Below are positions 40,926 through 51,990 of a DNA stretch of 64,000 bases, piece after piece. The translations under genes and the position numbers were made by a program. The stretch is from Ariolimax columbianus (taxonomy: Eukaryota > Mollusca > Gastropoda > Stylommatophora > Arionidae): assembly GCA_036924085.1 (NCBI GenBank), contig JAVGWX010000004.1, positions 79,128,941 to 79,192,940 of the forward strand, written 5' to 3'. Below the pieces are notes generated by a model that made no database searches, was not told the DNA's origin, and saw only the letters and a list, made by a program, of their open reading frames with translations. Numbering within the stretch: position 1 is the first letter of the stretch; each line of letters opens with the position of its first letter.

Positions 40926-41029
40926 GTGAATGTCTGATAGTCAAATGAGAAACAAGAATACATTAATATCCCATTAACGTGCTAGTGTGGCATATTGGGA
41001 ATATGGTGTTAAGTCTGTTTTTTCTTGAG

Positions 41030-41232
41030 CAACGGCACACTAGGGGTGATGTGGTCAACATCAACCAGCCACCTTAACTTTCTCATAATATTCTGGTACC
41101 TGGTGTTTTAGGCTGGATCGTCAACATTTAGAGCCATTTTGCAATTGGAAAAATTCAGCATCAACTGGGAGTCGAGCCCTGATTGCTCGGCTGTTAAGTT
41201 GGTGCACTAACCACTGTGCTACCTCAGCCCCA
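41030..41232 (-). repeat. tRNA-derived SINE (second type), inverted
   Basis: The reverse complement begins 'ggggctgaggtagcacagtg' + 'gttagtgcacc' with a B-box 'gggctcgactccc', then a body that passes 'gaatttttccaattgc' and ends near 41030. Both Pol III boxes are well kept and correctly spaced. The body differs from that of SINE-B. Confidence 0.75.
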
Positions 41233-41279
41233 TATGTATGAGTATATAGCTGAATTATTATTGTGATTAGAAATATTAT

Positions 41280-41464
41280 TATGAATCTTCTTTTATTAAT
41301 ATTTGAGGTAACAATTATGTCATTATAAAACTTCTTTTATTAATATTTGAGGTAACAATTATGTCATTATAAAACTTCTTTTATTAATATTTGAGGTAAC
41401 AATTATGTCATTATAAAACTTCTTTTATTAATATTTGTCACAGCAACTATATCATTATAAATCT
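41280..41464. repeat. 44-bp AT-rich minisatellite, left part
   Basis: Four units of 'cttcttttattaatatttga' + 'ggtaacaattatgtcattat' + 'aaaa'. Interrupted at about 41464 by LINE-B and resumed at 43437. Confidence 0.9.
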
Positions 41465-43436
41465 TAAAACATATGCATCGAATCCTTGAATATTCTCAAA
41501 ATCTAGAGGAAAGCACACGTGGTTGCCCTGCTAAAGTCTGGGAAAACTCCAACAGACCCAAAGAATTTTCGACTAGTGTCGCTCTTATGCCACCTATAAA
41601 AGGTATTTGAAAGGATGATCCTGAACCGCATCTCTCCCTGAATGGACTTGAGGCTAATCAAGGAACAAGCTGGATTCAGACCTGGGAGATCTTGCAGTAG
41701 TCAAATCCTGAACTTGGGATCAAGATGCTGAGCAGCGCATGAGCTGCAATGGTCAGCGACCCATAGCTGACTGCTAGCGTCAGGGCCAGCGAACCATAGC
41801 TGCCAAGACCCTTCTACGCCTCCACGCGGTGATCCTGGATAACAGGCTGCAGTAGGGCAGACTGGCTAAGGAGACGGGATCGAAGAGGGAATGCTAACCC
41901 GGTATTCAAAAAATGCTTGCTGAGGTCGGATGTGTTGGACCGAAAGGTGCAAATATCGCAGCCAAGCTGTAAACTACAACACAACGCATTCTCTCTGGAC
42001 TACATTCTGCAACTTAAGCCTTGTCAGGGTTTGGTAGCGAGAGATTGAGAACGAACGAAAAAGAAGAAATCCTCAACTTGACACAACTAATAGAGGATGG
42101 TTTCGAATGCAACCAGGTGACTGGAGTGGCATATATAGACCTAAGCTCTGCCTACGGCACAGTAAATCATCGTAGGTTGCAGGCAAAGGTATACAACATG
42201 ACGAAAGACTGGCGTCTGTCTTACATAATCAATGCTTACTTCAAAACAGGCGATTCTATGTAACCTTGGGGAATAAAGAGAGCAGATGGCAAAATCAAAT
42301 CAACGGCCTGGCTCAAGGAAGTGTTCTTGCTCCCATGCTTTACAACATCTATGCCAATGACCAACCTATTGATACAAACACAGAGAAATTTATATACGCC
42401 GATGATACAGCAGTCGCTGCTCAGGCTAATGGCTTCAAGGAGGTAGAAGGTAAACTAACACGCTCTCTGAATGACCACGCAGAGTATTATCGAGAAAACC
42501 ACCTAAAACCCAGCCCTAACAAAACTCAGGTATGCGCCTATCATCTCAAGAACAGAAAGGCAAACAGAGAACTGCGGATCAGATGGCAAGGACAGGATCT
42601 TGAACACTGCCCAGCTCCCAAATACCTGGGTGTAAGGTTGGATCACACATTATCCTATATGACACACTGTCAGGAGACAAAGCGTAAGGTATATGCGAGA
42701 AACAACATTATCCTAAAATTGACTGGCACATCATGGGGTGCTCAGCCATCAGTCTTACGCACATCAGCGATTGCCTTGTGTCTTTCGGCAGTGGAATATG
42801 CAGCTCCAGTCTGGAAAAACTCCGCCCATGCAAAACAAGTTGATACAGCGGTGAATGAGATGGGCAGGATAGTGTCTGGGTGCCTTAAACCCACCCCCAC
42901 AAACAAAATATATCCCTTAATTGGTATTGCACCACTGATATAAGAAGAGGTGTAGCTGCGGAAATTGAACGAGGGAAACAGGAAAATGACCCCAGACACC
43001 TGATGTTTGGCTATCAGGAACAAGCCGCAAGACTTAAATCAAGACACAGTTTCTTAAAATTGACAGAGACCATCTAGACAAGCCCGGAAGGTCAACGCAT
43101 CGAGATGTGGCGCGAAACAATGCAGGATCCATGGATAGAGCTCAAGGAAGAGGCTGCGCCCGGACACCACCTGCCCAATGCTGTATGGAAGGCAATGAAC
43201 AGACTTCGAACTAGTGTGTCAAGATGCAGAGTGAACTTGAAGAAATGGGGATACTCAGATGTCGACACATGTGAATGCTGCGCAGTTCAGGACCAAGATC
43301 ATCTGATGTCCTGCCCCAACCTGCCTGAAACCTGTGACATGAACGACATGATGGAGGCGAACGACAAGGCAGTTCAAGTTGCTGAATACTGGACGGATGC
43401 CTTGTAACATGGTGTCTGGACACGGAAAGTAAGTAA
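41465..43436 (+). pseudogene. LINE-B (Jockey-like) RT, 5'-truncated, split by a SINE
   Basis: RT fingers at 41510-41716 read HVVALLKSGKTP, NFRLVSLLCHL and EQAGFRPGRSCSSQILNL. After the SINE-A insert come LTQLIEDGFECNQVTGVAYI and IDLSSAYGTVNH. A frameshift near 42262 follows, then GLAQGSVLAPMLYNIYANDQP in part and the palm FIYADDTAVAAQ. Next are PNKTQVCAYHL, LTGTSWGAQPSVLRTSAIAL and a C-terminal domain APGHHLPNAVWKAMNRLRTS with a CECCAVQDQDHLMSCP knuckle. It ends 'ggacacggaaagtaagtaag'. The 12-bp 'attataaatctt' occurs at both flanks, consistent with a target duplication inside the array. It is inactive through the SINE and frameshifts, though long stretches of the RT remain readable. Confidence 0.85.
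41717..42066 (+). repeat. SINE-A nested in LINE-B
   Basis: A 350-bp full-length copy from 'ggatcaagatgctgagcagc' to 'gaacgaaaaagaag'. It is flanked by 'aaatcctgaacttg' (41703-41716) and 'aaatcctcaacttg' (42067-42080), a 14-bp duplication with one mismatch. Removing it restores the RT order SSQILNL to LTQLIEDG. It is the best reference copy of SINE-A in the window. Confidence 0.95.
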
Positions 43437-43940
43437 GTATTATAAATCTTCTTTTATTAATATTTGGGGTAACAATTGTCATTATAAATCTTCTTTTATT
43501 AATATTTGAGGTAACAATTGTCATTATAAATCTTTTTTTATTAATATTTGGGGTAACAACTATGTCATTATAAATCTTTTTTTATTAATATTTGGGGTAA
43601 CAACTATGTCATTATAAATCTTCTTTTATTTATATGAGAGGTAACAATTGTCATTATAAATCTTTTTTAATTAATATTTGGGGTAACAACTATGTCATTA
43701 TAAATCTTCTTTTCTTTATACGTGAGGTAACAACTATGTCATTATAAATCTTCTTTTATTTATATGAGAGGTAACAATTGTCATTATAAATCTTTTTTTA
43801 TTAATATTTGGGGTAGCAACTGTCATTATACATTTTTTTTAAAGAAACCCACTTTGGGGCAACAATTACATCATTTTAAATCATCCTTTACAGAAACCCA
43901 CTTTGGGGTAATAACTCATAAATCTTCTTTTACTCAAATC
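43437..43940. repeat. 44-bp AT-rich minisatellite, right part
   Basis: About eleven more units ('cattataaatcttcttttat' + 'taatatttggggtaacaact'), increasingly diverged to the right. Unit variants 'gaggtaac' and 'ggggtaac' are mixed. Confidence 0.9.
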
Positions 43941-43974
43941 TACATCTCAAATGTGTTTATTCCATTCTACTTTG

Positions 43975-44205
43975 CATTCAAATGTGAACTGTAATGTGTG
44001 AATAGTGTAGTGTGAGAACAGTGTATTGTATGAACAGCATAATCTGTGAACAGTATTGTATGAACAATGTATTGTGTGAACAGTGTAGTGTGTGAACAGT
44101 GTATTATGTGAACAGTGTAGTGTGAGAACAGTGTAGTGTGTGAGCAGCATAGTCTGTGAACAGTGTATTGTGTGAACAGTGTATTATGTGAACATAATAG
44201 AACAT
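43975..44205. repeat. 15-bp minisatellite
   Basis: About fifteen units of 'tgtgaacagtgtagt' and variants ('gtattgtatgaaca', 'gcatagtctgtgaaca'). Confidence 0.9.
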
Positions 44206-44814
44206 CACTAATGATCAACAAAACTAAATTGTGTAGAAATGTAATATTTAAATCATTCTGAAGTCAACAGGTAAATGTACAAAAATTATTGAAGTCTGCC
44301 TTGTTACAGAAACATCAATTGAGATACATGCAAATTACTGATATCAATAACAAACAATTAAGAAGCAAAGAATAAAAGAAGAAAGATAAAAAAAACCATG
44401 TCTCAATATCTGAGATATTGTTCACATTAAAAAAAAACAAAGTCAATGGAGCTTCTGTAGACTCATATGCATTATTTCATGGCGTTTAATCATTCGTTTA
44501 CATTCCCTATGAGAATAAATAAATTCAACAAATGAGTAACATTGAAACTTGGCTAATTAAGCAAATTGTCGATAACTGAAGAGTGTTTAGTCAAGAAGTA
44601 AGAAAATTAGACTGTCGGGTCTCGAGCCTGTTTGTTTTGGCTAAGTAGTGGGAAGAATGGAAAATGGTTCAGAGAACCGGCTTCATTGCTGAAAATACAA
44701 AACAACAGAGTATGAACTCTGTAGCTGCTGTAGCAGCTCAAAAATTTTCCCCCTTACAGCTAGGTTGAGTGGTTGAAGAGGTCATACAATGAAAAAAAAA
44801 TCACTGACATGCTC
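44206..44814. other. No feature recognised
   Basis: AT-rich sequence between two minisatellites. No coding or repeat support. Confidence 0.4.
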
Positions 44815-45060
44815 GGTCTGTTAACCCTTTACAGTCCGGCCTAATTGATAAGACTTGTCTTAACCATTTACGGTCTGACCTAATTGATAAGACTTATCTT
44901 AACCCTTTACAGCCTGTCCTAATTGATGACTTGTCTTAACCCTTTACAGTCTGGCCTAATTGATTAGATTTGTGTCTTAACCCTTTATAGTCCAGCCTAA
45001 TTGAGTACAAATTGATGCCATAAGACACAAATCTAATCTGTAATGGGTTAAACTGAGCAT
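44815..45060. repeat. 39-bp minisatellite
   Basis: About five units of 'ttaaccctttacagtccggc' + 'ctaattgataagacttgtc'. The last part, near 45000-45055, continues in inverted sense ('taagacacaaatctaatctg' + 'taatgggttaa'), giving a small inverted repeat with the preceding unit. Confidence 0.85.
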
Positions 45061-45199
45061 AGTGCGATCTGAACCTGGCATGTTAGGATTGTATACCCAC
45101 CTCATAATAGCTAGGTCAACGAATCTTTAACGTATGCTTCTACTATATCATAATCTTGGTGTGTCTTTAGTCTCTGAAGCTTATTTATATCATTTCATT

Positions 45200-45430
45200 T
45201 CTTTCGAACATCTGATTAGTGCAGTGGTAGAGCACTCAATTTTCATAGGCTCTAACTCCCGTTACTGGCATGCTCCAATCAATCTAGCTGTGAGTTCCTG
45301 ACTGACTGTTAGGGAAGGAAAGGTGAGGAATGGAACTGGCCACCACATCTCGTACAATGAAGTCTCTAACATGTCATCCCTTTCGCCTGGAGATGGCTTC
45401 ATCCCCTGGTAAAGCCTGGATATCTTTTCT
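45200..45430 (+). repeat. Possible tRNA-like SINE
   Basis: 'gattagtgcagtggtagagc' + 'actcaat' resembles a tRNA A-box region, followed by non-coding sequence. The B-box is weak ('tctaactcccgtta'). No second copy is found. Confidence 0.35.
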
Positions 45431-45499
45431 ATTGGATGTGGGATTGGAGATGCAGCACAGTGAATGAGCTGACAGCAGATCAGAGACTAATAGAAAGAT

Positions 45500-45725
45500 T
45501 CTTGTATCAGGGTCAACAAACAAGAATTGACTAAAACTCTATTCCGTTTTCCAGCTAGTGGCCCTAGAAACAGGCTGCACTAGTGTCTGGTTAAGAGAAT
45601 AGGAATTGTAGTGGAAGGGCATACCCAGTGCCCAAAAAAACCATTTGAAATCAAATGTGGCAGGTCAAAAGTCGCAGATACCACAGCCTCGTTGTAAACT
45701 ATGACACAACGTCACTGCATCCTTT
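45500..45725 (+). repeat. SINE-A-related diverged copy
   Basis: 'ccctagaaacaggctgcact', 'agaataggaattgtag', 'cagtgcccaaaaaaacc' and 'ttgtaaactatgacacaacg' follow the SINE-A order. A similar diverged relative lies at 57724-57945, so this may be a distinct subfamily. Confidence 0.55.
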
Positions 45726-46814
45726 TCAGGACAAATGCAGAAGAAGTATGTGATGTAAAATAAAAACTAGCAGACCAATATTCTTCCGCCCTACAACTTC
45801 TTCCAGGCAGACACCAATAATGTTTTATTCAATGCTTCTCAAAGTGGTGGTTAGCGAGCCAGTACCGACCCGCGAGTCAAAAACCAAATATCAACGGCAT
45901 CAAGAAACTGGACAACAAATCTAGAAATTCTCTTGCTTGGATCCGGGCTTTCGTTTATATTTTTAAAAAAATTTTAAAAAACACGGGATTGTCTCTCAGT
46001 TAAAATATGATTATTTTTCACATAAAAATGGATGGAACGCTTTCAATATATCAATTATTAAACTTCTAATCATGAATTCCATGAGATTTTACCAAATGAT
46101 TATATTTTGCATTCCCTTATAACTACAATAATGTAATGTTAAAAGAGCATTAGAAATGCATATAAAAGAATAGTTGCAGTACGAAACTAGGGATGGTGAA
46201 ACCGGTGAAATACGCATTCGCATAGTGCAGACAAGGTTTAGAAAGAAAGAAAAAAGACGAGCTAGTGAGTACATAATCATCATCGCAACATCGCAGAGCC
46301 ACTTATTGGCTGGCAGAGAGACATTAACAACAACTTTGTGGATTTTGAAAAGACATTAGAAGTATGTAAAGAAACAGCTTATGGCATACTACTGAAGATA
46401 AGTTAACATCATAGCTCTCTTCTATCACAAAAGGTTCCTGCAGCATGAAGAACTGATAGAACATTCTCAATGAAGTCTGGAATAAGACGGGGATATGTCA
46501 TGTCATTCTTCCTGTTCAACTTTTCAAATGACTGGGTACTAAAGAACACTATTGCGAAAGAACAGAACAGTATAAGATGGACACCATTCACCCTGCTAGA
46601 AGACCTTGATTTTGCAGATGATATAGCCCTCCCAACTCATAAATATGAGCATATCCAGGATAAGAGTACCAAGAATGAACAAAATTGCAAAGCAAGTAGG
46701 GTTGACGATTAACGCAAAGAAAACCCAAATTATGACCAATAGTGCACATGAAAGAATATCTGCAGGATGAAAAACACAATGGGGGAGTGAGAAGGCTCAA
46801 GGTAAATAAAGAAG

Positions 46815-46990
46815 ATAGGAGAGGGTGGGGGGACTATGACACAGCTCACAATCAAAATATGCTTATGTTCAGATTCGACAAAGTAGTGCCCCTATGGGAA
46901 GTAAACCCCTTTAAAAATGGGTGCTGAAGTTGGATGCATTGTGTCATAAGGTGCATACACACAAACCAGCAGGAAACTAGGTGAACAAGG
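46815..46990 (+). repeat. Decayed SINE-B-like copy inside the RTE-like LINE
   Basis: 'ggggactatgacacagctca', 'gatgcattgtgtcataaggt' and 'agcaggaaactaggtgaaca' parallel SINE-B blocks ('gacacggctca', 'gatgcact..gccgacaggcg', 'gcgaat'). It separates two RT blocks. Confidence 0.4.
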
Positions 46991-47352
46991 GAAACATTTT
47001 TGTTACGGTAAATTATTTTTTAATACCTTAAAGAAATTTTAATAAATAGCAAATATCAATAAATATGTATTTTTAAAAATTGAATAAGGGAATAAGATAA
47101 GGGAGCATTCAGCAAAACTGGGACTAAATATTAACTTGAATAAAACCAAGTTGGTTAAAATCAACACCTTAAGCAAAGAGCCAGTCGTGCTGAGAGGAGA
47201 GTAACTGGTGGAGGGGTACACCTTCACATATCTGGGCATCTCCATTGATACTTCAGGGGGTATATAGGAAGATGTAATGGATAGAACTGGAAAAGCAAGG
47301 ACAGCATTCTTGTTATTGAATTATATTTGGAAATCCATGAAATATAATACTT

Positions 47353-47584
47353 CTTCTATTTCTTCCTCATTCGTCTTCAGACCTAAACTTCAATGACTCT
47401 AACAAAGGCAGTAGTTGGCGCAAGGCTATGTGCACTTCTGTACAGCTTCTCGTGGAAGAACACTGGCTGTTGCCAAATGCTACTTCTTTTGTTGATATTC
47501 AGTGGGCAAGACCACAAAATATGTTCTGCTGTCATGGGGACTGTGCTGCAGGTATAAAGGTCCAAAGTGCCAACACTGAACTTA
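47353..47584 (-). mobile_element. LINE-A-like 3' fragment nested in the RTE-like LINE
   Basis: A 232-bp minus-strand insert. A TTC-rich tail at its left end is followed by sequence giving CSTVPMTAEHILWSCPLNI in the minus frame, the LINE-A knuckle. It is flanked by a perfect 13-bp duplication, 'aaatataatactt', at 47340-47352 and 47585-47597. Excising one copy restores the RT context from NYIWKS to FKLRLFNF. Confidence 0.92.
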
Positions 47585-48099
47585 AAATATAATACTTATT
47601 TCAAATTGAGATTGTTTAACTTTAATATCAAGTCAGTAATCCTGCACGGAGCAGAAACTTGGAACGACAAAGACAATACAGAGAAAACTCCAGTCGTTTG
47701 TCAATAAATGCTTATGAAGGATAATGGGTATAGGATGGCAAAAGACATCGTAAGAACGAAGATCTACGAGGAAGAAGCCAACCAGTGGAGCAACAAATCA
47801 AATGTAGGAAATGGGACTGGATATGACAGATGCTACGGAAATCACCATAAAAAGTGTCAGACGAGTCCTAACAACATGGAAGCCACTGGTGAAGAGGAAA
47901 AGAGGTAGACTAAGAAACAGCTGGAGAAGAGACTGAAAATGAACTTCAGTCCCCGGACCATAACTGGAGAGAGGCAGAAGACAGCTCAAGATCGAACTTG
48001 CTTGAGGAGGGCTATTAATGGCCTATGCCTCGAATGGAGCAACTGGCATTAATTGATTGATTAATAAAAAATGCAATAAATTTTATAAAATAAATATAT

Positions 48100-48910
48100 A
48101 TATATGTTTGCAGCGGCTTACGATAGCTTTGGTCTCACCATTTCTACCAGTAAGAAAGATGTGCTGCACCAAGCAGACCCAAAAACTGAGCACAGTGAAC
48201 CATCTATCACTATCAATGGTCAGATGTTAAAGTCAGTGGAACGCTTTGTTAACCTTGGCAGCACACTCTACAGAGCAGTCCATATTCATGAGGAAGTAAA
48301 TGTGTAGGATTTGGAAAAGTAAGATCCTCAGCTTGGAACAGGAGAGGAATTAAGCTTATAACCTAACCAAGTTGAAGGTTTCACTGCAGTCGTCCTACCA
48401 GCTCTTCTGTACGCCTGTAAAACCTGGACTGTGTACAGTCAACATGCAAAGAAGCTTGACCACTTTCATCTGGGCCGCCTAAGGAAACTGCTGAACATAA
48501 AATGGCAAGATCACAGATGTAGAAGTTCTTTCGTGGCTGGAATGATAAACATCCACACACCTTTGCGCAAATCGCAGCATAGATGGATTGGCCGTGTTGT
48601 CCACATTGTCAGATGATCGATTTCCAAAGAAAATATTCTATAGTGAGCTTGAGTCAAACAAGCAAGCTCACTGGGGCCAAATAAAACATTGCAAAGATAC
48701 TCTGAAAGACTCACTGAAGAACTGCAACATTGACCCTGAAAATGAGAAGAATCAAGGAAGCTGCATGGAGACGTGTGACACGAAAGGCAAAACACAAGTT
48801 GCCTCCGTCTGATGGTCAGACAGTGTTTCTATGCCCTTAGTGTGACAGACACTTTCAGGCTCAGATTGGTTTGATCAGCCACCCACAAACCCACTCAAGG
48901 ATTGACAGAT
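48100..48910 (+). pseudogene. LINE C-terminal half with zinc-finger end
   Basis: The plus-strand blocks begin with YDSFGLTISTSKKDVLHQ and PSITINGQMLKSVERFVNLG, leading into STLYRAVHIHEEVN. These are followed by VLPALLYACKTWTVYSQHAK, GRLRKLLNIKWQDHR and RWIGRVVHIVR. A degraded end (GLISHPQTH-like) resembles the C2H2 finger found at the C-terminus of some LINE proteins. The arrangement is that of an endonuclease/reverse-transcriptase LINE distinct from the TTGA-tailed family just upstream. Three or more frame breaks are present. Confidence 0.7.
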
Positions 48911-49403
48911 TAAAATTTGGTCATTTTCAGAAACGATGGACAAACAACACAACATATTTTACGAAATAACATAACAATATAATTAAACATGCATCAGATT
49001 AGAAACTCTAAGGGAAAGAGTTGACAGGATGAAGACAACATCGTGAAGTACAATAGAAGAGATGCTAGTGCAACCGGAACTTCTTGGGTGGAACTCTAGA
49101 AGATGGAACAAAGAAGAATTTCTTCTTTTTGCTCGCTCTCAAATCACATCTATTTCCTCTATAAACTTGGCAGACATACTTTCATCTTCATACAGTTAAT
49201 CCATTAGGAAACCACGTCTATTTTCCTCATTAATTGGCCGCCTGTCACATCGCACCACTAACAAATGAGAATTTGTAAAAGTTATAAATCCCATCTTCCA
49301 AAAACTACACTTCTCAAACAAGTGTCAAATCACAAAAGTCAACAATGAACAAAAAAAGGTTATAGCACTGTTTTACATAAGTCAACAGAAAAACTAAATG
49401 TTA
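48911..49403. other. No feature recognised
   Basis: AT-rich sequence without recognisable coding. Confidence 0.4.
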
Positions 49404-49700
49404 AAGGTTTTTTCCTTTTCTTCGTACATTGTCTGACGTTAGCTTGAATATATCTAAAGAAAGCTGTGGTTAGATGAGGGTATTGGTACATTCATCGAGC
49501 CTGTCCAGGAATGGTATTGGTTTATGGGCACACAAGCTTTCCTGTTGCTCATATGAGACCTTTGTAGCAGATACTCAGCAGTCATTTTGTCAGTGTCTCA
49601 GACCCATTCATCTGCAAGTCATATTCTTCGTTTGTTAAACAGATGGTATCTCAGTCTGTTGTGGCCTGTGCGAAGCCTAAAGATTACTTGGTTGTATCCA
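49404..49700 (-). pseudogene. LINE-A-like 3' end, diverged
   Basis: The reverse complement gives FRLRTGHNRLRYHLFNK-like blocks (from 'cttcgcacaggccacaacag' near 49660), a decayed knuckle, and an end near 'ctgacaatgtacgaagaaaa' at 49410-49430 that parallels the LINE-A 3' end. It is older than the copies at 23 and 30 kb. Confidence 0.65.
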
Positions 49701-50184
49701 GCATGCAAGCCCTGCAATCACTGGGCAACTCTAGAGCAGGATTCTCATGCACAAACACACCGAGTGCTACATGTGGACAAGTATAACACCCAGCGATGTA
49801 TATTCGATATGTGAGATCCGCATGCCCAAATGAAACTCCTACCCTTGTGGACCAGTGTTTGAGGGCTTGCAGAATGACATCGGTCCACCACAGACAATGT
49901 AATTTTTGGAGGAGTCTAACTTTGATTGTCAATACGTCTTTGTAACTGTCTCTGGTCAAAAGCTGTATCAAGAGGCAGAACAAGTTAAATTTTGTAATTA
50001 AGAATTGTATCCCATTAGCAGCACTGAGCTTATAATCCAAGAAAAAGATATCCACCAAAAGAACATAGCGTTTCTGACTGATGCCTCATTATAATAGCAG
50101 ATAAAACAAGATAAAGATAGAGATCTCAAGTAATGCATGTACTCCCTGACACAGCTCTCTGCAGAACACCCAAGGCTGGTCATT

Positions 50185-51130
50185 CAGTGGATCTCCTCCT
50201 ACTGAAATATCAAAGACAATGAAGCTGCAGACAAACTAACAAAGAGCGGAGGAGCTTCCCCACAAACAGATCTGAGCATCACATATAATGAGGCAAATGA
50301 CCCTAACTAAAGTCATCTATCTATCTTCAGTTCACTTATCTCATTAGACGTCATGGGGGAGGTGTGACCTCCTTTGTTTCATGTTTTGGGCAGGTGAAAG
50401 TCCACCGGTGACTTGCCACATAACTAAGACATGTTGTTATGGCCACACAGTTCATTTTTTTGCGACATATTCTCTGTGAGACGAGAATCCCTAGAATAAT
50501 TTGAGTAGATTTTTATCTTGAATTTTGCCAGATCAGCGGCCGTTGGGCCTCTTTTTGATTTCCAACCGCTTAGGTATTTTTAATGGGCGCACCACTGCAC
50601 ACGGGTGATCTCACTACTCCGAAACCAGAGGAAAAATTTTCCGGATGATCTATGTGAAAAAATCCTGGTGTCTCCACCGGGATATGAACCCGCGACCTCC
50701 AGCACCCGAGGCAAACACCCTACCTCGAGACCACTTGATCCCCCCATTAAAGTCAACTTTAGTGGGAAAATTGCAGATCAACCCCGGCATTTTTCTCCTC
50801 TACCCCCCCCCCCCCCCAAAAGAAGATAACTACTATGACTTAACTAGAGAAGAGCAAATCATCATCTTCAGACTGAGAAGTGGGCATAATAGACTCAAGG
50901 GTCATCCATCTTTAAAACAAAGTGACAATTGAGACATCAGACAGGTGTCCATGTGAGGAGCCCACCATGACTTTGAACACATCCTACAAAGCTTAACACC
51001 CACACAGGAAAAAGGAACAATACTGGTCACCCAAGGCAGATGAAGTACTAAAACTGTACAGAGATTAAACAGCCTTACAAACAAAGGTGGCCTTTATAAG
51101 AGAAACTGGGACCTTGATCTGAAGATGAAT
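50185..51130 (+). pseudogene. LINE-A-related RNase H relic, split by a SINE
   Basis: The left part, 50185-50315, reads IQWISSY, NIKDNEAADKLTKSGGASP and TDLSITYNEAND, the end of RNase H. The right part, 50756-51130, reads NYYDLTREEQIIIFRLRSGH and NRLKGH, then the degraded HHDFEHILQ knuckle and LYRDLTALQTK-like sequence. A 432-bp tRNA-derived SINE lies between them. No intact protein remains. Confidence 0.8.
50316..50747 (-). repeat. tRNA-derived SINE (third type), 432 bp, inverted
   Basis: The tRNA head lies at 50672-50747 on the minus strand: 'gtggtctcgaggtagggtgt' (A-box region), then 'cgcgggttcatatcccggtg' (B-box GGGTTCATATCCC), ending 'gagacacca', reminiscent of a tRNA 3' end. A body of about 355 bp follows. 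Flanking 'taaagtca' (50308-50315 and 50748-50755) is an 8-bp target duplication. It interrupts the RNase H relic. Confidence 0.88.
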
Positions 51131-51383
51131 GACAAAAAAGTATCCTTTTCACAATGTAGTTTCAAAAAAGGATTTGCTTCCTGCAAATACAAAAAAATTT
51201 ATTAGTTTAATAATTGGTCACCAAAACAACTTGTATCCCTCTGCTAGTCACGTTCGTCAGGTCTGTGTGGGTATGGGCCATTTAAAAGCTGGTACACCTA
51301 TCCTCTACGTTCGAGGGGTTTGGGAGCAGAGTTGAGACCCCTGTTAAATAACTACTTTGTTATAGGAACAAGAGATTAACCAG

Positions 51384-51740
51384 ATGGGATGGGATGGGCA
51401 TCTGGAGTACAAAGCTCAGATGACTGCCAGTGATGAAAGCCAAGAAGAAGAAGTCAGTGGCAGGAAGCAGAGTTCGAGTAAGAAGGATGCTGATTGGGTG
51501 AAGTGCAGTTTGATGCTGCCTTTATCACACACAAATGATTGCCCATGTGGAACAGGTGTTCAGATACCCAAAAACATCCTACATGACTGCCTAGCATACA
51601 GAAACCTTTGATGCCAGAGGGAGCAAAGCTGACACAGACCAGGAGAGGACTGTGTGTTTCATTCTAGCGACGAGACTACAGATCTAGCATGACCAAAAGA
51701 CCTGAATGCAGAAGAAGATGGCTGCGAATAAAGACACATT
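51384..51740 (+). pseudogene. LINE-A-related C-terminal fragment
   Basis: The plus-strand frame contains NDCPCGTGVQIPKNILHDCLA, the Cys/His knuckle of LINE-A-like proteins (compare ECPCGTGKMTAEHLLQNCP). The region ends with a GAAGAAGATGG tract. RNase H is missing. Confidence 0.65.
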
Positions 51741-51774
51741 ATGTATGATAGTCACTCATGGCTTCATCAGTTAT

Positions 51775-51990
51775 TGACCAGGATAAATATGTATGCATCA
51801 TGGCAGTCTGGCTAACAAGGTGGGGATTGACGTGATCCCTGTCTTGAGTCAAGCATAGTACAATAGGCTGTAGGACCCCAGTCCACCATCAGCATGATCG
51901 GGATGTGAGGAAAGCTACTACAACCCATCACTAAACACGCTTTTCAGGGTGCACAAAAGATTAAACTTACTCATTGTGAGCATTCAACAA
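51775..51990 (-). repeat. SINE-C copy 6, inverted
   Basis: The reverse complement contains 'cttttgtgcaccctgaaaag', 'cgtgtttagtgatgggttgt' and 'atcatgctgatggtgg'. The plus strand starts 'catggcagtctggctaacaa', as at 850-870. Confidence 0.6.

Larger units (their letters stand above)
46160..48072 (+). pseudogene. RTE-like LINE, RT to 3' end, with TTGA tail
   Basis: Plus-strand RT relic: NFVDFEKTLEVCKETAYG (near 46340), MKSGIRRGYVMSFFLFNF and TLLEDLDFADDIALPTHKY (46470-46640), the Gly/Tyr-Leu-Gly block YTFTYLGISID (near 47230), VILHGAETWNDKDN (near 47650) and KRGRLRNSWRRD (near 47905). It ends with TTGATTGATTAA at 48055-48065. The palm keeps FADD. A decayed SINE-B-like stretch (46815-46990) and a LINE-A fragment (47353-47584) are inserted. 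Frames change repeatedly, so it is inactive. A second member with the same 3' end lies at 55383-57720. Confidence 0.75.

Noticed and set aside
43947..44221. His/Thr/Cys-rich peptides on the minus strand
   Set aside because: Translation of the 15-bp minisatellite.
50672..50747. A functional tRNA gene on the minus strand
   Set aside because: The head resembles a tRNA closely, but a 432-bp insertion with a target duplication shows it is a SINE head.
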